A stretch of 64,000 nucleotides of DNA. Source: Naumovozyma dairenensis CBS 421 (Eukaryota; Ascomycota; Saccharomycetes; Saccharomycetales; Saccharomycetaceae). A program made the position numbers and the translations under genes. Under the pieces are notes generated by a model. The model worked only from the letters and a program-made list of their open reading frames with translations. It was not told where the DNA came from and did not search any database. Where the stretch lies: contig NC_016480.1 of the NCBI RefSeq assembly GCF_000227115.2, positions 310,001-374,000 of the forward strand, written 5' to 3'. Below are positions 42,911-53,639 of the stretch, piece by piece (within the stretch, counting starts at the first letter, position 1; each line of letters opens with the position of its first letter).

Positions 42911-44458
42911 ATGTTCAATCGTAACACTTCCGCAATACTAAATAATATTTGCTATTATTCCACACGAAGCATTACAGAAGGGTTCCCTACAATATATGCT
43001 TTGTCAACACCTCCAGGACAAAGATCAGCAATTGCCATAATAAGAATCTCCGGACAACAGTCATTACATGTATACCAATCAATAACTGGGAATTTATCCA
43101 TACCGAAACCTAGAACCGCCATCTTGAAAAACATCTATGAACCTTCATCGCTATTGGCAAATTCTAAGAAGAAGAAAAATTTGATCGATTCTTCTTTGTT
43201 TCTATATTTCCAATCTCCGAATTCATTCACTGGTGAAAACCTTCTCGAAATACATTGTCATGGGGGTAAGGCTGTTACTTCGGCCATTTTAAAGTCTATT
43301 CAATCTTTAAATGATCCTCAAAGAGGTGTGGAAATACGATATGCGGGGCCCGGTGAATTCTCAAGGAGAGCATTTCAAAATAATAAATTCGATTTGACTG
43401 AGTTGGAAAGTATTAATCAATTAATTGAAGCAGAGACTGAAATTCAAAGGAAGTGTATCATATCGAGTTTTACTGGTGAGAATAATTTGAAATTTGAAAT
43501 TTGGAGGCAAGATTTGATTAAATGTGTCGCCAATTTGACTGCTATCATTGATTTTGGTGAAGATATTGAAATGAGTGATGTAGATTCTTTAGTTAACAAA
43601 GTTAAAGCGGAAATTACTCAAATCAAAGTACAGATAGAATCATTCTTGAATAGATTGAAAAAATCGCGTATTTTGAAAGATGGGATAAAGATTAGTTTGA
43701 TAGGTAAACCTAACGCCGGGAAGTCCTCTTTGGTAAACTGTTTAACTAGTAATGAAACGTCGATTGTAAGTGATATTCCAGGAACTACCCGTGATGTTGT
43801 AGATAGTTATCTTGACATTGATGGTTATAAAGTCATATTGACTGACACTGCAGGAATACGACAAAACTCAACGGATATCATCGAGAAAATGGGCATTGCA
43901 AAGGCTCTGAAAAGTATTAAATCCAGTGATGTTTCACTATTAATAATAGATATATCAGAGGAAAAAGAAGAAGAAGAAGAAGAAATTACAAATGCAATAA
44001 ATAACTTAATCGAACTAAGCGAAGCAGAAGATAAGAGATCAATGATCATTTTGAACAAAAAGGATTTAGTAAACGATGAAGACAAGATGGAAAATATTAC
44101 AGAAAGGTTAACTAAAAGCTTTGGTACGAAATATCCAATAGTACCGGTTTCCTGTATTACGGGGGATGGGATCAAAGACTTGACGGACATGTTAACAAAA
44201 GAATTCAAAACATTATCTGAGGATCTTGATGAGTCAAGTCCAATTCTTATGTCCCAAAGGGTAACAGATATATTACAAAATGACGTTTTGTTCGGCATTG
44301 AATCTTTTATTAATTCAGTAGCAAATGAAAAAGATATAGTAATGGCTACTGAAGACTTAAACGTGGCAATTGACGGTATTGGGAAAATCACTGGACAAGC
44401 CGTTGGAGTTGATGAAATCTTAGACTTTGTATTTTCGAAGTTTTGTGTTGGTAAGTAA
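42911..44458 (+). CDS. MSS1: Mss1, mitochondrial tRNA-modifying GTPase (MnmE family)
   Basis: With Mto1, installs the 5-carboxymethylaminomethyl group on wobble uridines of mitochondrial tRNAs. The 515 aa protein (526 in S. cerevisiae) begins with a presequence-like stretch, then the MnmE N-terminal folate-binding domain (IYALSTPPGQRSAIAIIRISG ... HGGKAVTSAIL ... GPGEFSRRAF). The G domain follows: P-loop GKPNAGKS at 265-272, SDIPGTTRDVVD, DTAG at 312-315, and NKKD. The terminus is FCVGK, carrying the essential C-terminal Cys. Start at the ATG at 42911. Convergent with DCW1. Confidence 0.95.
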   Translation: MFNRNTSAILNNICYYSTRSITEGFPTIYALSTPPGQRSAIAIIRISGQQSLHVYQSITGNLSIPKPRTAILKNIYEPSSLLANSKKKKNLIDSSLFLYFQSPNSFTGENLLEIHCHGGKAVTSAILKSIQSLNDPQRGVEIRYAGPGEFSRRAFQNNKFDLTELESINQLIEAETEIQRKCIISSFTGENNLKFEIWRQDLIKCVANLTAIIDFGEDIEMSDVDSLVNKVKAEITQIKVQIESFLNRLKKSRILKDGIKISLIGKPNAGKSSLVNCLTSNETSIVSDIPGTTRDVVDSYLDIDGYKVILTDTAGIRQNSTDIIEKMGIAKALKSIKSSDVSLLIIDISEEKEEEEEEITNAINNLIELSEAEDKRSMIILNKKDLVNDEDKMENITERLTKSFGTKYPIVPVSCITGDGIKDLTDMLTKEFKTLSEDLDESSPILMSQRVTDILQNDVLFGIESFINSVANEKDIVMATEDLNVAIDGIGKITGQAVGVDEILDFVFSKFCVGK

Positions 44459-44642
44459 AATCATACGGCGCTCAATCAATATTACTTCGGGAACTCTTAC
44501 CTGATAAGAACTACTACAGAATAACCAAAGAAGGGATAAAACTATTTTATAGTGCATGCATTCAAACAAGAGAAAGAATAAAAGTAAAATAATCTATTTT
44601 CTATAAGGTATCGTAAAAATGTAAAAGTAAAAATGCGTTGTG

Positions 44643-45986
44643 TCATAGAATAATCCAGATGGAAGTAAATACTATTGATAATCCAATGGCCGCCGTTATA
44701 AATGCAGCTCCAACCTTAGACCCTTTCGTTATATGCAATGGAGCTAGATTTGTCGGGGTAGCTTCGGTACCTGCTGCACCGTCACCAATAGAAGAACCTC
44801 CATTCGTTGAATTATAAGGAGCTGGTCTATCTAATACCCTAGTATTTACAAGAACATCTAATGCAGACATCTGTTCGCCGAGACCATAATATCCATCCCA
44901 ACCATTATCGAACCAATTGAGTCCGCATGTATGACCATCCGTTCCTCCCGAACACGAATGAGCAACTGCAATAGCTGATGTATTCAACCAATTCATAATT
45001 CTTGATTGCGTTATCGTTACCAACTGGGCGGTTAGTCCAAGAAACCTCGCCAGGTATGATTTGAAAGATCTTTGATCGTTATTACATGTTCCAGTGGGTT
45101 GACATGCAACTTCGTACATGATGCTATTATTAAAGAAAACGCTTGTTGCATCTAATAAATCCATTGTTCTATTTAACCAAATTGTCGAACCAGTAAAATT
45201 ATATAAATAGGCAGCTCCTGCTAACATAAGTCCTTGGTTATAAGACCATTGATACGAAGTTATTGTAGTACAGTTTGTTTCTATACTTGTTCCGTCATAA
45301 ACGTACTTTTGGGTTCCATTAGATATTAGGCCAACATCGGACATCCAATCATAGGTTTTCTCAGCCCAGTCCACATAACTTTGGTTACCAGTATATCTTG
45401 CTAACCTAGCTGCCAGATGGAACAATGCACCATTTGAAACAGAATTCTTGTAATCATAGCCTGAATTCCAAACGAAGATTTGCCATCTTAAGCCACCGCC
45501 ACAATTTTGTGCATCCCATCTTAATGCCATAGTATTAAAGACGGCTTGAGCCAAATATAACCACTGAGGGCTACTCTCAGGAGGATTTGTAAAATTCCTT
45601 TCAGCAGCCGTCATTGCAGCAATACCCCAAAATGCTTGATCGTCATTCCCCTCAGTAGTGGATTGATTCAATGGGATATAATCATTATTTTCACCAGTTT
45701 GATGTAATAATGCAGACATTATTAAATCATTATATGTATCATTTTCCATGAAAAACCAATAATCTAACATGGTACCCCATGCACCACCTGCTTCCCACCA
45801 ATAATATGGATTTGAAAACATTCCTACTGTTTGACCATATTGATCCCCATTATAATAATCCATAAGACCGTAGGCTACTAATGCAGTATCATTTTCTAGT
45901 GATTGGTAATTGTTCAAATCTAAAGATAACGCATTGGCTCTGTGAGTGAAGGTAAGAAGGAACAAAATATTAAAGACTCTCTTCAT
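44643..45986 (-). CDS. DCW1: Dcw1/Dfg5-type GPI-anchored GH76 mannosidase-like wall protein
   Basis: GH76 family protein thought to help transfer GPI-anchored mannoproteins onto cell-wall glucan. The ATG at 45986 gives 447 aa, matching Dcw1 (449); a longer frame reaches a TTG at 46043 and would add a hydrophilic lead before the signal peptide. The N-terminus is a signal peptide (MKRVFNILFLLTFTHRANA). The body has the catalytic Asp pair in EGNDDQAFWG and many N-glycosylation sites. The C-terminus has a small-residue stretch and hydrophobic tail (AAFITAAIGLSIVFTSIWIIL) fitting GPI attachment. DCW1 (YKL046C) is favoured over DFG5 by neighbourhood, although the strand relative to other chromosome XI genes here differs, implying a local inversion. 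Confidence 0.88.
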   Translation of the reverse strand: MKRVFNILFLLTFTHRANALSLDLNNYQSLENDTALVAYGLMDYYNGDQYGQTVGMFSNPYYWWEAGGAWGTMLDYWFFMENDTYNDLIMSALLHQTGENNDYIPLNQSTTEGNDDQAFWGIAAMTAAERNFTNPPESSPQWLYLAQAVFNTMALRWDAQNCGGGLRWQIFVWNSGYDYKNSVSNGALFHLAARLARYTGNQSYVDWAEKTYDWMSDVGLISNGTQKYVYDGTSIETNCTTITSYQWSYNQGLMLAGAAYLYNFTGSTIWLNRTMDLLDATSVFFNNSIMYEVACQPTGTCNNDQRSFKSYLARFLGLTAQLVTITQSRIMNWLNTSAIAVAHSCSGGTDGHTCGLNWFDNGWDGYYGLGEQMSALDVLVNTRVLDRPAPYNSTNGGSSIGDGAAGTEATPTNLAPLHITKGSKVGAAFITAAIGLSIVFTSIWIIL

Positions 45987-46565
45987 TAAAAAAATGAGTT
46001 TGAAGTTTGCGTGTTTTGACTTAGATTTGACAACATTGCTCAAGACACGATGATGGGCATTATATTGGCATGCACTTATGCAAGTTGTTTAGGCTAGTTA
46101 TATATTGGGAAACACTAGGTATTGTTACTTTTAGTATATAATCAAGTATGCATTATTAGGCAATTCTTAAGACTGAGTGTTTTATTCCATTTTTTGCCCA
46201 GGTGATTAAATACGTATGTACGAGAGATCTTCTGTATTTGCCAAAAAAAGGCTTGGCGTTTTGGTTTTTTGGCGCCTCGATTATTTTATACGTAAAAGAG
46301 ATAAATGTGTATCGAAATCACGGTGTTAAAGAACTAAAACTTCTATATTTAGTATATAATTCCTGTATGGGAGGGATTTCTATATTTTCGATATCAGTGT
46401 ACAATGTTTATTGAGATAACATAGGACGTATAAGTCCTATATTGTAGTTCTATAATGTTATGCTATATCATATACACTTATGTTCTATTCCTTGGTCCCC
46501 TATTGCTTCAGGGGTAACAAGTAGTCTTGTCGCATTCATAAACCTCTTTCTAAACAAACTCATTT
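45987..46565. other. Intergenic region, DCW1 promoter / UBC7 3' end
   Basis: About 580 bases between two minus-strand genes. An open frame at 46202-46414 has no recognisable similarity. Nothing else supported. Confidence 0.45.
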
Positions 46566-47063
46566 TTAGAATCCAAGTGATTTCAACACAGAGAGCTTAA
46601 CTTGTCTCTCGAATTCTTTCCTATTATCTCTCCAAAGTATACAAGCATCTATATTGGCACCACTTTCAATATTTGGTTCACTTAGCATGCTCATTACACT
46701 CAACAAAATTTTTTCTACACTTTGTACGGGAGACCATCTTTCTTCAGCCAATTCATACATATTAGGATCATCACCTGGTGAATGTAAGATGGAAATACAT
46801 ACTTCACCATTAGGATAAATATTCGGATGTAAGATACTTGGTGTAAATGTCAATTTTGGTGGAGATAATGGATAATCCTTAGGGAAATCCAGCCTTGCAT
46901 TAAATATACCACCTTCATATGCTGTATCTGGTGGTCCTTGCACTAAACAATCCCATACAAATAGATTATTTTCATTAGCTGGGCCTGCTACTATTCCTGG
47001 AGGCGAGTCTTTATTTAGTTGTTGTAATTCTTTCAGTAGACGTCTTTGAGCTGTCTTGGACAT
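46566..47063 (-). CDS. UBC7: Ubc7, ubiquitin-conjugating enzyme of ER-associated degradation
   Basis: E2 enzyme held at the ER surface by Cue1 and working with Hrd1 and Doa10. The 165 aa length equals S. cerevisiae Ubc7. The UBC fold shows [14 protein letters not shown], the HPN motif ([15 protein letters not shown]) with catalytic Cys89, and the Ubc7/Ube2g-type acidic insertion just after it ([17 protein letters not shown]). Located between MSS1/DCW1 and FMS1, as YMR022W. Confidence 0.97.
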   Translation of the reverse strand: MSKTAQRRLLKELQQLNKDSPPGIVAGPANENNLFVWDCLVQGPPDTAYEGGIFNARLDFPKDYPLSPPKLTFTPSILHPNIYPNGEVCISILHSPGDDPNMYELAEERWSPVQSVEKILLSVMSMLSEPNIESGANIDACILWRDNRKEFERQVKLSVLKSLGF

Positions 47064-47615
47064 TGTTTTAGTCAGTTGTTCTTGATATCTGGGTTGTAGA
47101 GTGGTACTAGAAGGGGTTAGATTGCCCTATTGTTAGGTATTCTTAATGAATTAAGATTCCATATGAGCTCACTTTCGAAAGATCAACAAAAATGGAAATG
47201 TGTGTAAAGCCGAGATTGCAATTAATGGGAGGTGTCACAAATTTCACCCGCACTGACATTTAAAGGCGACATAGGAATTTTGAAAATAAAAAAGTATACT
47301 CTACTGGAAATGTTTGGGGAACCTACTATAAAAGCATTTGGAATGTACTGAGAACTAGATGTTATAAAGAACCAAAAGAGGGAGAATATTGTCTACATGA
47401 CTTTTTTGAATGATAACAAAAACCAATCAGTTTTGTTCTTCTTTTTTGAATTGAAATCCAAATTTTTTCTACTCTTTTCTTTAAACTATGACAGGATTCG
47501 AGAGTTTCTTCGACAGGGATTTCTTTCTGAGCACTCTTGACCACGTTATTAATTATAAATAAATAAACCACAAAGGAATGCTCTTAAGATCTATAGAATA
47601 TGATAAAGTAGTACA
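47064..47615. other. Intergenic region UBC7 / FMS1, site of the missing MAC1
   Basis: In S. cerevisiae MAC1 (YMR021C) lies here. The 552 bases hold no copper-fist motif and no long frame. A 69-codon frame at 47362-47571 has no ATG start or known similarity. Confidence 0.55.
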
Positions 47616-49154
47616 TTACTTGTTATATAAGTTCTTTGAAATATATGCTGCCTCCCTTTTACCGCTTTCCCAACTACCATGGACAGCCCCTGCTCCATCC
47701 ATAATTGTATGTTCCCCTGCGAATCTGATCCGCGAATCTTGACCACTACTCATGGCAATAATCATTTCTAGTGCATCATCTTCTGGGAAACATGTAGAAT
47801 AACTTCCTCTTGAATAAGGGTCGATAGACCAATTTGTGGTCATGATATTTTTTAGTTTAGGGCCAATTTTATTGGATGCAGTTGTTGCGCCAAACATTTC
47901 ATTAATTACGGATTCAGTATCAAGCGTCGACATAATTTTGTCTAAAACTGGTTGGAAAAATTCAAATATTCTCTGCTTGTCATCACCAATAGATTCAATA
48001 TAGTTAGATAAAGGGCGTTGCATCAACATAACAAGAGTTGGGACATCAGTAGATTTCGCTAAGTCGACAAATAATAACGGATAATCCCAACATGTAAGAT
48101 CTTTTGGTTTGTCTGTAGAATTAACTGATTCACTTTTCTTTATCAATTCGTCCCATGAACCAGCTTCACGCACATTATTAACAAAAGTTTCCTTGGAATG
48201 AGCCAAAGTAAATATCCTGCTACCTTTCTTGGTCCAACAACATGCATCGAATTCAAAAATAACTTTTCCTAATCCACCGAAATGCATTTTCCTAAACGCT
48301 TCCTGGATCCTAGCATTCAGAGGTGGAATAAATTCAATTCTACCCTTAGTATTTGTAATGTCATTCGGATCCTTTGTCGATAATTCTAAAACGCTTTGTG
48401 GGACTGTAACAACAGTGTATTCACATGTATATTCTTCACCGTTATTTAGCTTCACGACAACGATTTTTCCCTTACGTTCTATAGTTTTAACCTCGGTATT
48501 CAAAACAATCCACTCCTTTGGAAAACTACTTGAAATCCTTTCAATAATAGAGTCAAAATTTGTTACTAGTGCGTTTCTTCCCTGGTGGTCAAAATAAGTA
48601 CCTTTGGCACTCATATCTTTCCAGCCAATACCATGCCACAATTCTAAGTATCTACAAATTTGAGCAGAGTATCTAATCTGATCATCGGTTAATGTATCTC
48701 TACGTTCAAACAAATATTTCAATATAATGTCATGAAATGAGCAATCCTTAACATCAAGACTTTGATAAAATTCTAATTCGGTATACTTATCAATTTCCTT
48801 ATCGATAAATTCCAAAATCATTTCAGGATCATGATCCAAACGGCCTCTTTCCTCATCAACGAAAATAGGTTGGTTGTCATCAAAAACAAACCTTTTGCTC
48901 TCGCTATCTTTACATTTTTTATTCAATTCCAACTCCTCGGTAAACAATCCATTCATCAAAATATCATGATGCCAAGCAGCCCCAAGGTCATATTTTGAAC
49001 AATTATAACCTGAGACTGTTTGTAATCTACCGCCTAATCTATCCCTTGCCTCGACGACCAGACAATTTTTGATCCCGTTAGCATATAATTGCGATGCCGC
49101 TTTTAAACCGGCAATACCTGCTCCGATAATAATAACTTGTTTATCTTGAGTCAT
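47616..49154 (-). CDS. FMS1: Fms1, polyamine oxidase
   Basis: FAD-dependent oxidase that converts spermine to spermidine and 3-aminopropanal, feeding beta-alanine and pantothenate synthesis and hypusine formation. The 512 aa protein (508 in S. cerevisiae) has the N-terminal dinucleotide-binding motif VIIIGAGIAGLKAA (glycines 11, 13, 16), the VEARDRLGGR extension, GAAWHHD, and the C-terminal FAD-contacting segment FAGEHTIMDGAGAVHGSWESG. Start at the ATG at 49154. Confidence 0.96.
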   Translation of the reverse strand: MTQDKQVIIIGAGIAGLKAASQLYANGIKNCLVVEARDRLGGRLQTVSGYNCSKYDLGAAWHHDILMNGLFTEELELNKKCKDSESKRFVFDDNQPIFVDEERGRLDHDPEMILEFIDKEIDKYTELEFYQSLDVKDCSFHDIILKYLFERRDTLTDDQIRYSAQICRYLELWHGIGWKDMSAKGTYFDHQGRNALVTNFDSIIERISSSFPKEWIVLNTEVKTIERKGKIVVVKLNNGEEYTCEYTVVTVPQSVLELSTKDPNDITNTKGRIEFIPPLNARIQEAFRKMHFGGLGKVIFEFDACCWTKKGSRIFTLAHSKETFVNNVREAGSWDELIKKSESVNSTDKPKDLTCWDYPLLFVDLAKSTDVPTLVMLMQRPLSNYIESIGDDKQRIFEFFQPVLDKIMSTLDTESVINEMFGATTASNKIGPKLKNIMTTNWSIDPYSRGSYSTCFPEDDALEMIIAMSSGQDSRIRFAGEHTIMDGAGAVHGSWESGKREAAYISKNLYNK

Positions 49155-49638
49155 TTCTTAGTCTTTTGTAAGTGGGTTAGCTTTCCTGGATCAACGAATA
49201 TTTATATGATGTGTCTTAAGTAATCGAGGAAGCAAGAAGTTAAAACTCTTCATTTCTTCCTCGTTTTCATGGGGTAGGGAGTTCCTCTAAAAACTCGGAG
49301 ATTTCGAAAAAAAATATGTCAAAAAAGAAGAAGACTTTATGTGCTTTTTTGGCGTTTTTATTCAATTCTTCTCCATTTTTTTGGACGATCCCTGATGGCT
49401 TTTAATTGATTATTCCTTGCTATTAAAGTTACTGGCTGTGTGTGTTAAAAAAGAGGAGGTTTATCTCTTAAATGGAGTAAGAAAATTGACGTTTCTCGTT
49501 ATAAATATTACTTTATTGTTTATTTTTCGTATTCTATATAACCTTTTAAGTAAACTTTCATTCAACAAGCTCCTTCCAAAACATAATATTACCATTCTTT
49601 AAAAACTAAAAAGATTATAAAAATCTACACAACATTAA
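49155..49638. other. Intergenic region, FMS1 promoter / STB4 3' end
   Basis: About 484 bases, AT-rich, with an A-rich stretch near 49307-49330. An open frame at 49417-49602 has no recognisable similarity. Confidence 0.45.
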
Positions 49639-52050
49639 TTATAGGGCAAAATCCTGATCAAACCATTGTAAGTTCGAAAATAAACCATCTTCTAATAAAT
49701 TAGTTGAGTTATTTTCAAAAACTGCTACTGAACTTGACAAGGTAGCACTTAAGGATGGATCATTTAATAATTGATGAATAGATGATTGTGCGTTATCATT
49801 GGTATATCCATTTTCATTTACACGTTCGCTTGATTCATCTTCCTTTTCATCGACTTTACCAAATTGAGAGAATTTATTCTTATTAGGACTATTATCACCA
49901 TTATTTTCTCCAACAAGATTTTCCAGAATTGAATGCGAATTCATTAATCCGAGACGAGATAATTTACTTAACATTCTTAAACACCATAAACATTGTGATA
50001 TCATTGTTGGTTTATTCTTTGGATTACTATTTTCCAATGAATTCCAAATATCAATCGCTTTTTTCAATAAGATGTTAACTTTAGATGATTGAATTCCTGA
50101 ATGAATTAATATGATACATGATAATGATGCTGTAAATAATTGCGATAAGTTTAGCCACCATGGTACAAAGAATAATTTTTCGTCAAGCAGGTATTGAATC
50201 AACGTAATTGATAATTCTATGTTATTAATTAATATTCTAATATCAGTTGGGAAATTGTGTGACCATGGGGTTGTTAAATCTGGTGGGTTAATTAAATGAA
50301 ATAAATATTTAATTTCGAATGATAATCTAACGTCTAAATATGAAATTAATGGTTGAATTTGTGCTGGTGATTTTGAAGAGGACAAAAACTCATCCACGGT
50401 AGTAGCGATATGAACATCAAACCAGTTAGCTAGATCATTTCTAATTTTGACACATTGTTCGAATGTTAATTCTTCAGCGTTTCTATTTTGTAATTCCATT
50501 ATTATTAATGATAGATGAAATAGTTGAATAGTTTCTTTACTAAACCAGTCAGTACCATCATTGCATCTGTTTGATTCTGAGGGGAATTCCATGTGATGAA
50601 TAGGTAATGGCAATAAGTAAAATCTTCCTAATTGGAAACTGATAAATTTATCGATAATGAAGCAAGCCCAAAAGCAATGGAAAAGTTTTGATTCTTCATA
50701 TTTGGAATGAATGTGAGGGAATTCATTTAAATGTAATGACATGCCATTACATAAATTAATAGCTTGACCTAATGCATGCCATGATGAAGTTTGTCTATAA
50801 CAAGTTCTTAAATAGAATGTTATTAATAACCATGATTGAATCAATTCGAAAGATTCCCATTCGAATGTTAATTTAGAAATTATTGAATATGAATAATTAA
50901 ACATTGAATCTTCTAAGGCTTTTTCTGATTTTAATGATTCTAAAATGATTTTTTCTTCTTTAGTTAATTTTGTATGGGGAATATCATTATCATTTTCTTC
51001 TAGAAATCCTTCTTGGAAACGTAATGTTGTTATAATGATTAAATATAACATTGATTTGAATAATTTAGTGGATTCAATATTTTTTTGCTTTTCTTGTTGA
51101 ATGAATACGTTATTATATTGATCCCAAAACATTGATTCATGAATAATATTAAATGGCTTATTTATTTCTTTGAAATAAAAAGTTAACAATTTTCGAATAA
51201 TTGATAGATGAATAATATTTTCAAAATCAAAGAATTGTGAACTAGTTGCAGTTGTAGTCGATGATGATAAAGAATTTGAAAAAGAGCATTGTAAAGTTGT
51301 TATATCGAATTTCAAATAATGTCCTCCAGAAAGGTTCCAAGCATAGTTTTGTATTCTTGGTATTTCCAAATTATTATCCTTTATTATTTTGTCAGATAGT
51401 TCTGAGATCAAAGATTTACCGAAATAATAAGGTAAAAGATTTTGATATCTTCTATGGAAACGATATTTTTCATGTGAAAATGATAACTGTGAAAAGTGAT
51501 GGATGGGTTGACAATTTTGCTGCTGTTGTTCTCGTTTGGAAGGACTAACAATTGCTGATAATTTGTCATTTCGGATGAGGTCATCTTCCGTTGATTGGTT
51601 ATTATTATTATTATTATTCTTATTGTTTATAGATACAGCAGTTGAAGAAGTAGAAGAAGAAGGAGCATTATTTCCTAAACCTAATAAAAGATCAATAACA
51701 AGTGCTTCCTCCGGTTTTCTTTCAGTGTTTCTTAATATTTTCGTTACGTGATTAGCCTTTTTTTGGTGAAGGCGTATATCAAGGGAGGCATCTGGAGCAG
51801 CCGGAGAGTTCTCTATTGAAACAGAGTGAGTTTTTGAAGAAGGAGATAAAGATGGAGAATACTTCATATTGGGTATTTTATATGCAGTAGTATAGGTACA
51901 GTCTTTAGAACGTTTTATACAGTTTGAACATGGTTTCATACCGTCACATTTAACTTTACGTTTTTTACAAATGGCACATGCTCTTTGTACTCTTAATCTT
52001 TGTCTATTCTTATTAGTGACTTCTTTCCCATTAATATCGGTCATATTCAT
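49639..52050 (-). CDS. STB4: Stb4-like Zn2Cys6 transcription factor
   Basis: Fungal binuclear-cluster regulator. The six zinc ligands are Cys25, 28, 35, 41, 44 and 51 in CAICKKRKVKCDGMKPCSNC and the following KDC, close to the N-terminus. The middle holds the fungal-specific transcription factor domain (about residues 280-600), with FNIIHESMFWDQYN and a SSWHALGQAINLC segment. 803 aa against about 950 in S. cerevisiae. Position between FMS1 and SOK2 supports STB4 (YMR019W) over other family members; its targets in this yeast are unknown. Confidence 0.88.
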   Translation of the reverse strand: MNMTDINGKEVTNKNRQRLRVQRACAICKKRKVKCDGMKPCSNCIKRSKDCTYTTAYKIPNMKYSPSLSPSSKTHSVSIENSPAAPDASLDIRLHQKKANHVTKILRNTERKPEEALVIDLLLGLGNNAPSSSTSSTAVSINNKNNNNNNNQSTEDDLIRNDKLSAIVSPSKREQQQQNCQPIHHFSQLSFSHEKYRFHRRYQNLLPYYFGKSLISELSDKIIKDNNLEIPRIQNYAWNLSGGHYLKFDITTLQCSFSNSLSSSTTTATSSQFFDFENIIHLSIIRKLLTFYFKEINKPFNIIHESMFWDQYNNVFIQQEKQKNIESTKLFKSMLYLIIITTLRFQEGFLEENDNDIPHTKLTKEEKIILESLKSEKALEDSMFNYSYSIISKLTFEWESFELIQSWLLITFYLRTCYRQTSSWHALGQAINLCNGMSLHLNEFPHIHSKYEESKLFHCFWACFIIDKFISFQLGRFYLLPLPIHHMEFPSESNRCNDGTDWFSKETIQLFHLSLIIMELQNRNAEELTFEQCVKIRNDLANWFDVHIATTVDEFLSSSKSPAQIQPLISYLDVRLSFEIKYLFHLINPPDLTTPWSHNFPTDIRILINNIELSITLIQYLLDEKLFFVPWWLNLSQLFTASLSCIILIHSGIQSSKVNILLKKAIDIWNSLENSNPKNKPTMISQCLWCLRMLSKLSRLGLMNSHSILENLVGENNGDNSPNKNKFSQFGKVDEKEDESSERVNENGYTNDNAQSSIHQLLNDPSLSATLSSSVAVFENNSTNLLEDGLFSNLQWFDQDFAL

Positions 52051-53639
52051 GCATTCAATTGACTGTGATGGTTTTACAAGAGGAGGTATGATCAGTTATA
52101 ATATCTGGAATAAATGAATGAATGAATGAATGAATGTTACAACGCAGCGATGTACGAACGGCGGTCAATGGAACTAGGAACTAGTTTTTTGTGAAATTTC
52201 CTGGAATTATGGAATTCTTCCAAGATAAAAAGCGAATTCATAATTTCTCAAAAGCGTCCATTGAACCTTCTCTTTTGTATCTTATTATTCATATACTTCA
52301 TCATTCAACCTGCAGGTTCTCAATAATAGTCCAAAAGTGTGTGATTCTACGAGTCCGTTTTGTCGTGGGGCATTCCGAGCACGCGAGGTTACACGTGCTG
52401 AGAAGTCAGTCAGAAAACTATATACAACGTATGTAAACGTAAATACTTGTAGTTTACGATAAGGACAGAGTGATGTATACATGCATACTATAGGAACAAC
52501 GTTTTTCTCTTGCAATATGTAGTTGTTATTTTCTATAGTATACTGCTTTTTTAGGTTATATAAAGCTATAAATCTATTTATGGTGATAGATAGGTTTGGA
52601 AATGCGTTGATGGAAAAAAACGGGGATCATACCTAAGACCACAAGGAACACAAGACACGAAAACATACCTATTCCTATTGCCCTTATACTTTAAATGAGG
52701 TGGAATCAGCTCATAGGGCTTCTAGTTAATAGTTCTGCATCAAGTTCTCTCTCCGGCTTTCTTTCCCAATTTGTGTGAAAAGGAACTTGTACTATTACAA
52801 TATGTGGTGACATTTACTTACATATATACACTCTGCTCTGTGCCCCAATTGTTGATACAACGAACGACCTTGTTGTTTGGGAGTTGGATAATCTTCTGCG
52901 CATGGCTGACCGACTACTTTGAAAAGACTATTTGGCGGTTGCCAGGAACAACGCAATGGATTTCTTCAAGGAAGATATTTTCATTCTTTCACGTGGTAGG
53001 TACACGGGACGGTACATACGCGCACATAATGTACATTTGCATATTGTTCCTACGGTCGTATGCCGCGATCCAAATACCGGAAGGCCTGCTCTTGTGTCTC
53101 CATATGTAACAAAAGCACAATGTACGAACGTGCGTGCGTTCACACCTCCGTGTCTGTTTGTCTGTTTGTCTGTTTGTCGGCGGACAGAAGACGCATTTCG
53201 CATTGCCCTATTGAGAAAATGCCACTATGCTTCGCTTTTCTTTGCTTGTTTACCGCCCTTCCCTCTCTGTTTATAACAATCTTCTCTCACATAAGCATCC
53301 CAACTGGATAAATCAGACACTACTCCTCCAGGAGGCTTGGCATAACGAAACGAAACGGAACATAACATAGCATCGCATCGCATCGCATCGCATCTCATAT
53401 CATCTAATCCCAAAGATCAACTATCCATAGATCTAGTATAGATTAAGTTTGCTCTATCATAGGTATTCTTCCCGGTGTTGTTTTTTTTGCTCGCATACCG
53501 CTTTGGCTTATAAGGACCGTGGAAAATTTTTCATTAATCAACAAGCTAAAAACCATAAAATACTGCATACACCTGCATCTCTGCATGGCACATGAGAAAA
53601 GCTAAATAAGAAAGAAAACATATACATTGCAACAGAAAC
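52051..53639. other. Long divergent promoter region STB4 / SOK2 with several short tandem repeats
   Basis: About 1.59 kb. Contains an AATG tetranucleotide run (about 52113-52136), a TGTTTGTC octamer repeated three times near 53157-53186, and GCATC repeated five times at 53370-53394. S. cerevisiae has YMR018W and SPO20 here; neither is present. Long upstream regions are usual for SOK2/PHD1. Overlapping short open frames on both strands around 52.9-53.4 kb look like chance frames in GC-richer spacer. Confidence 0.55.
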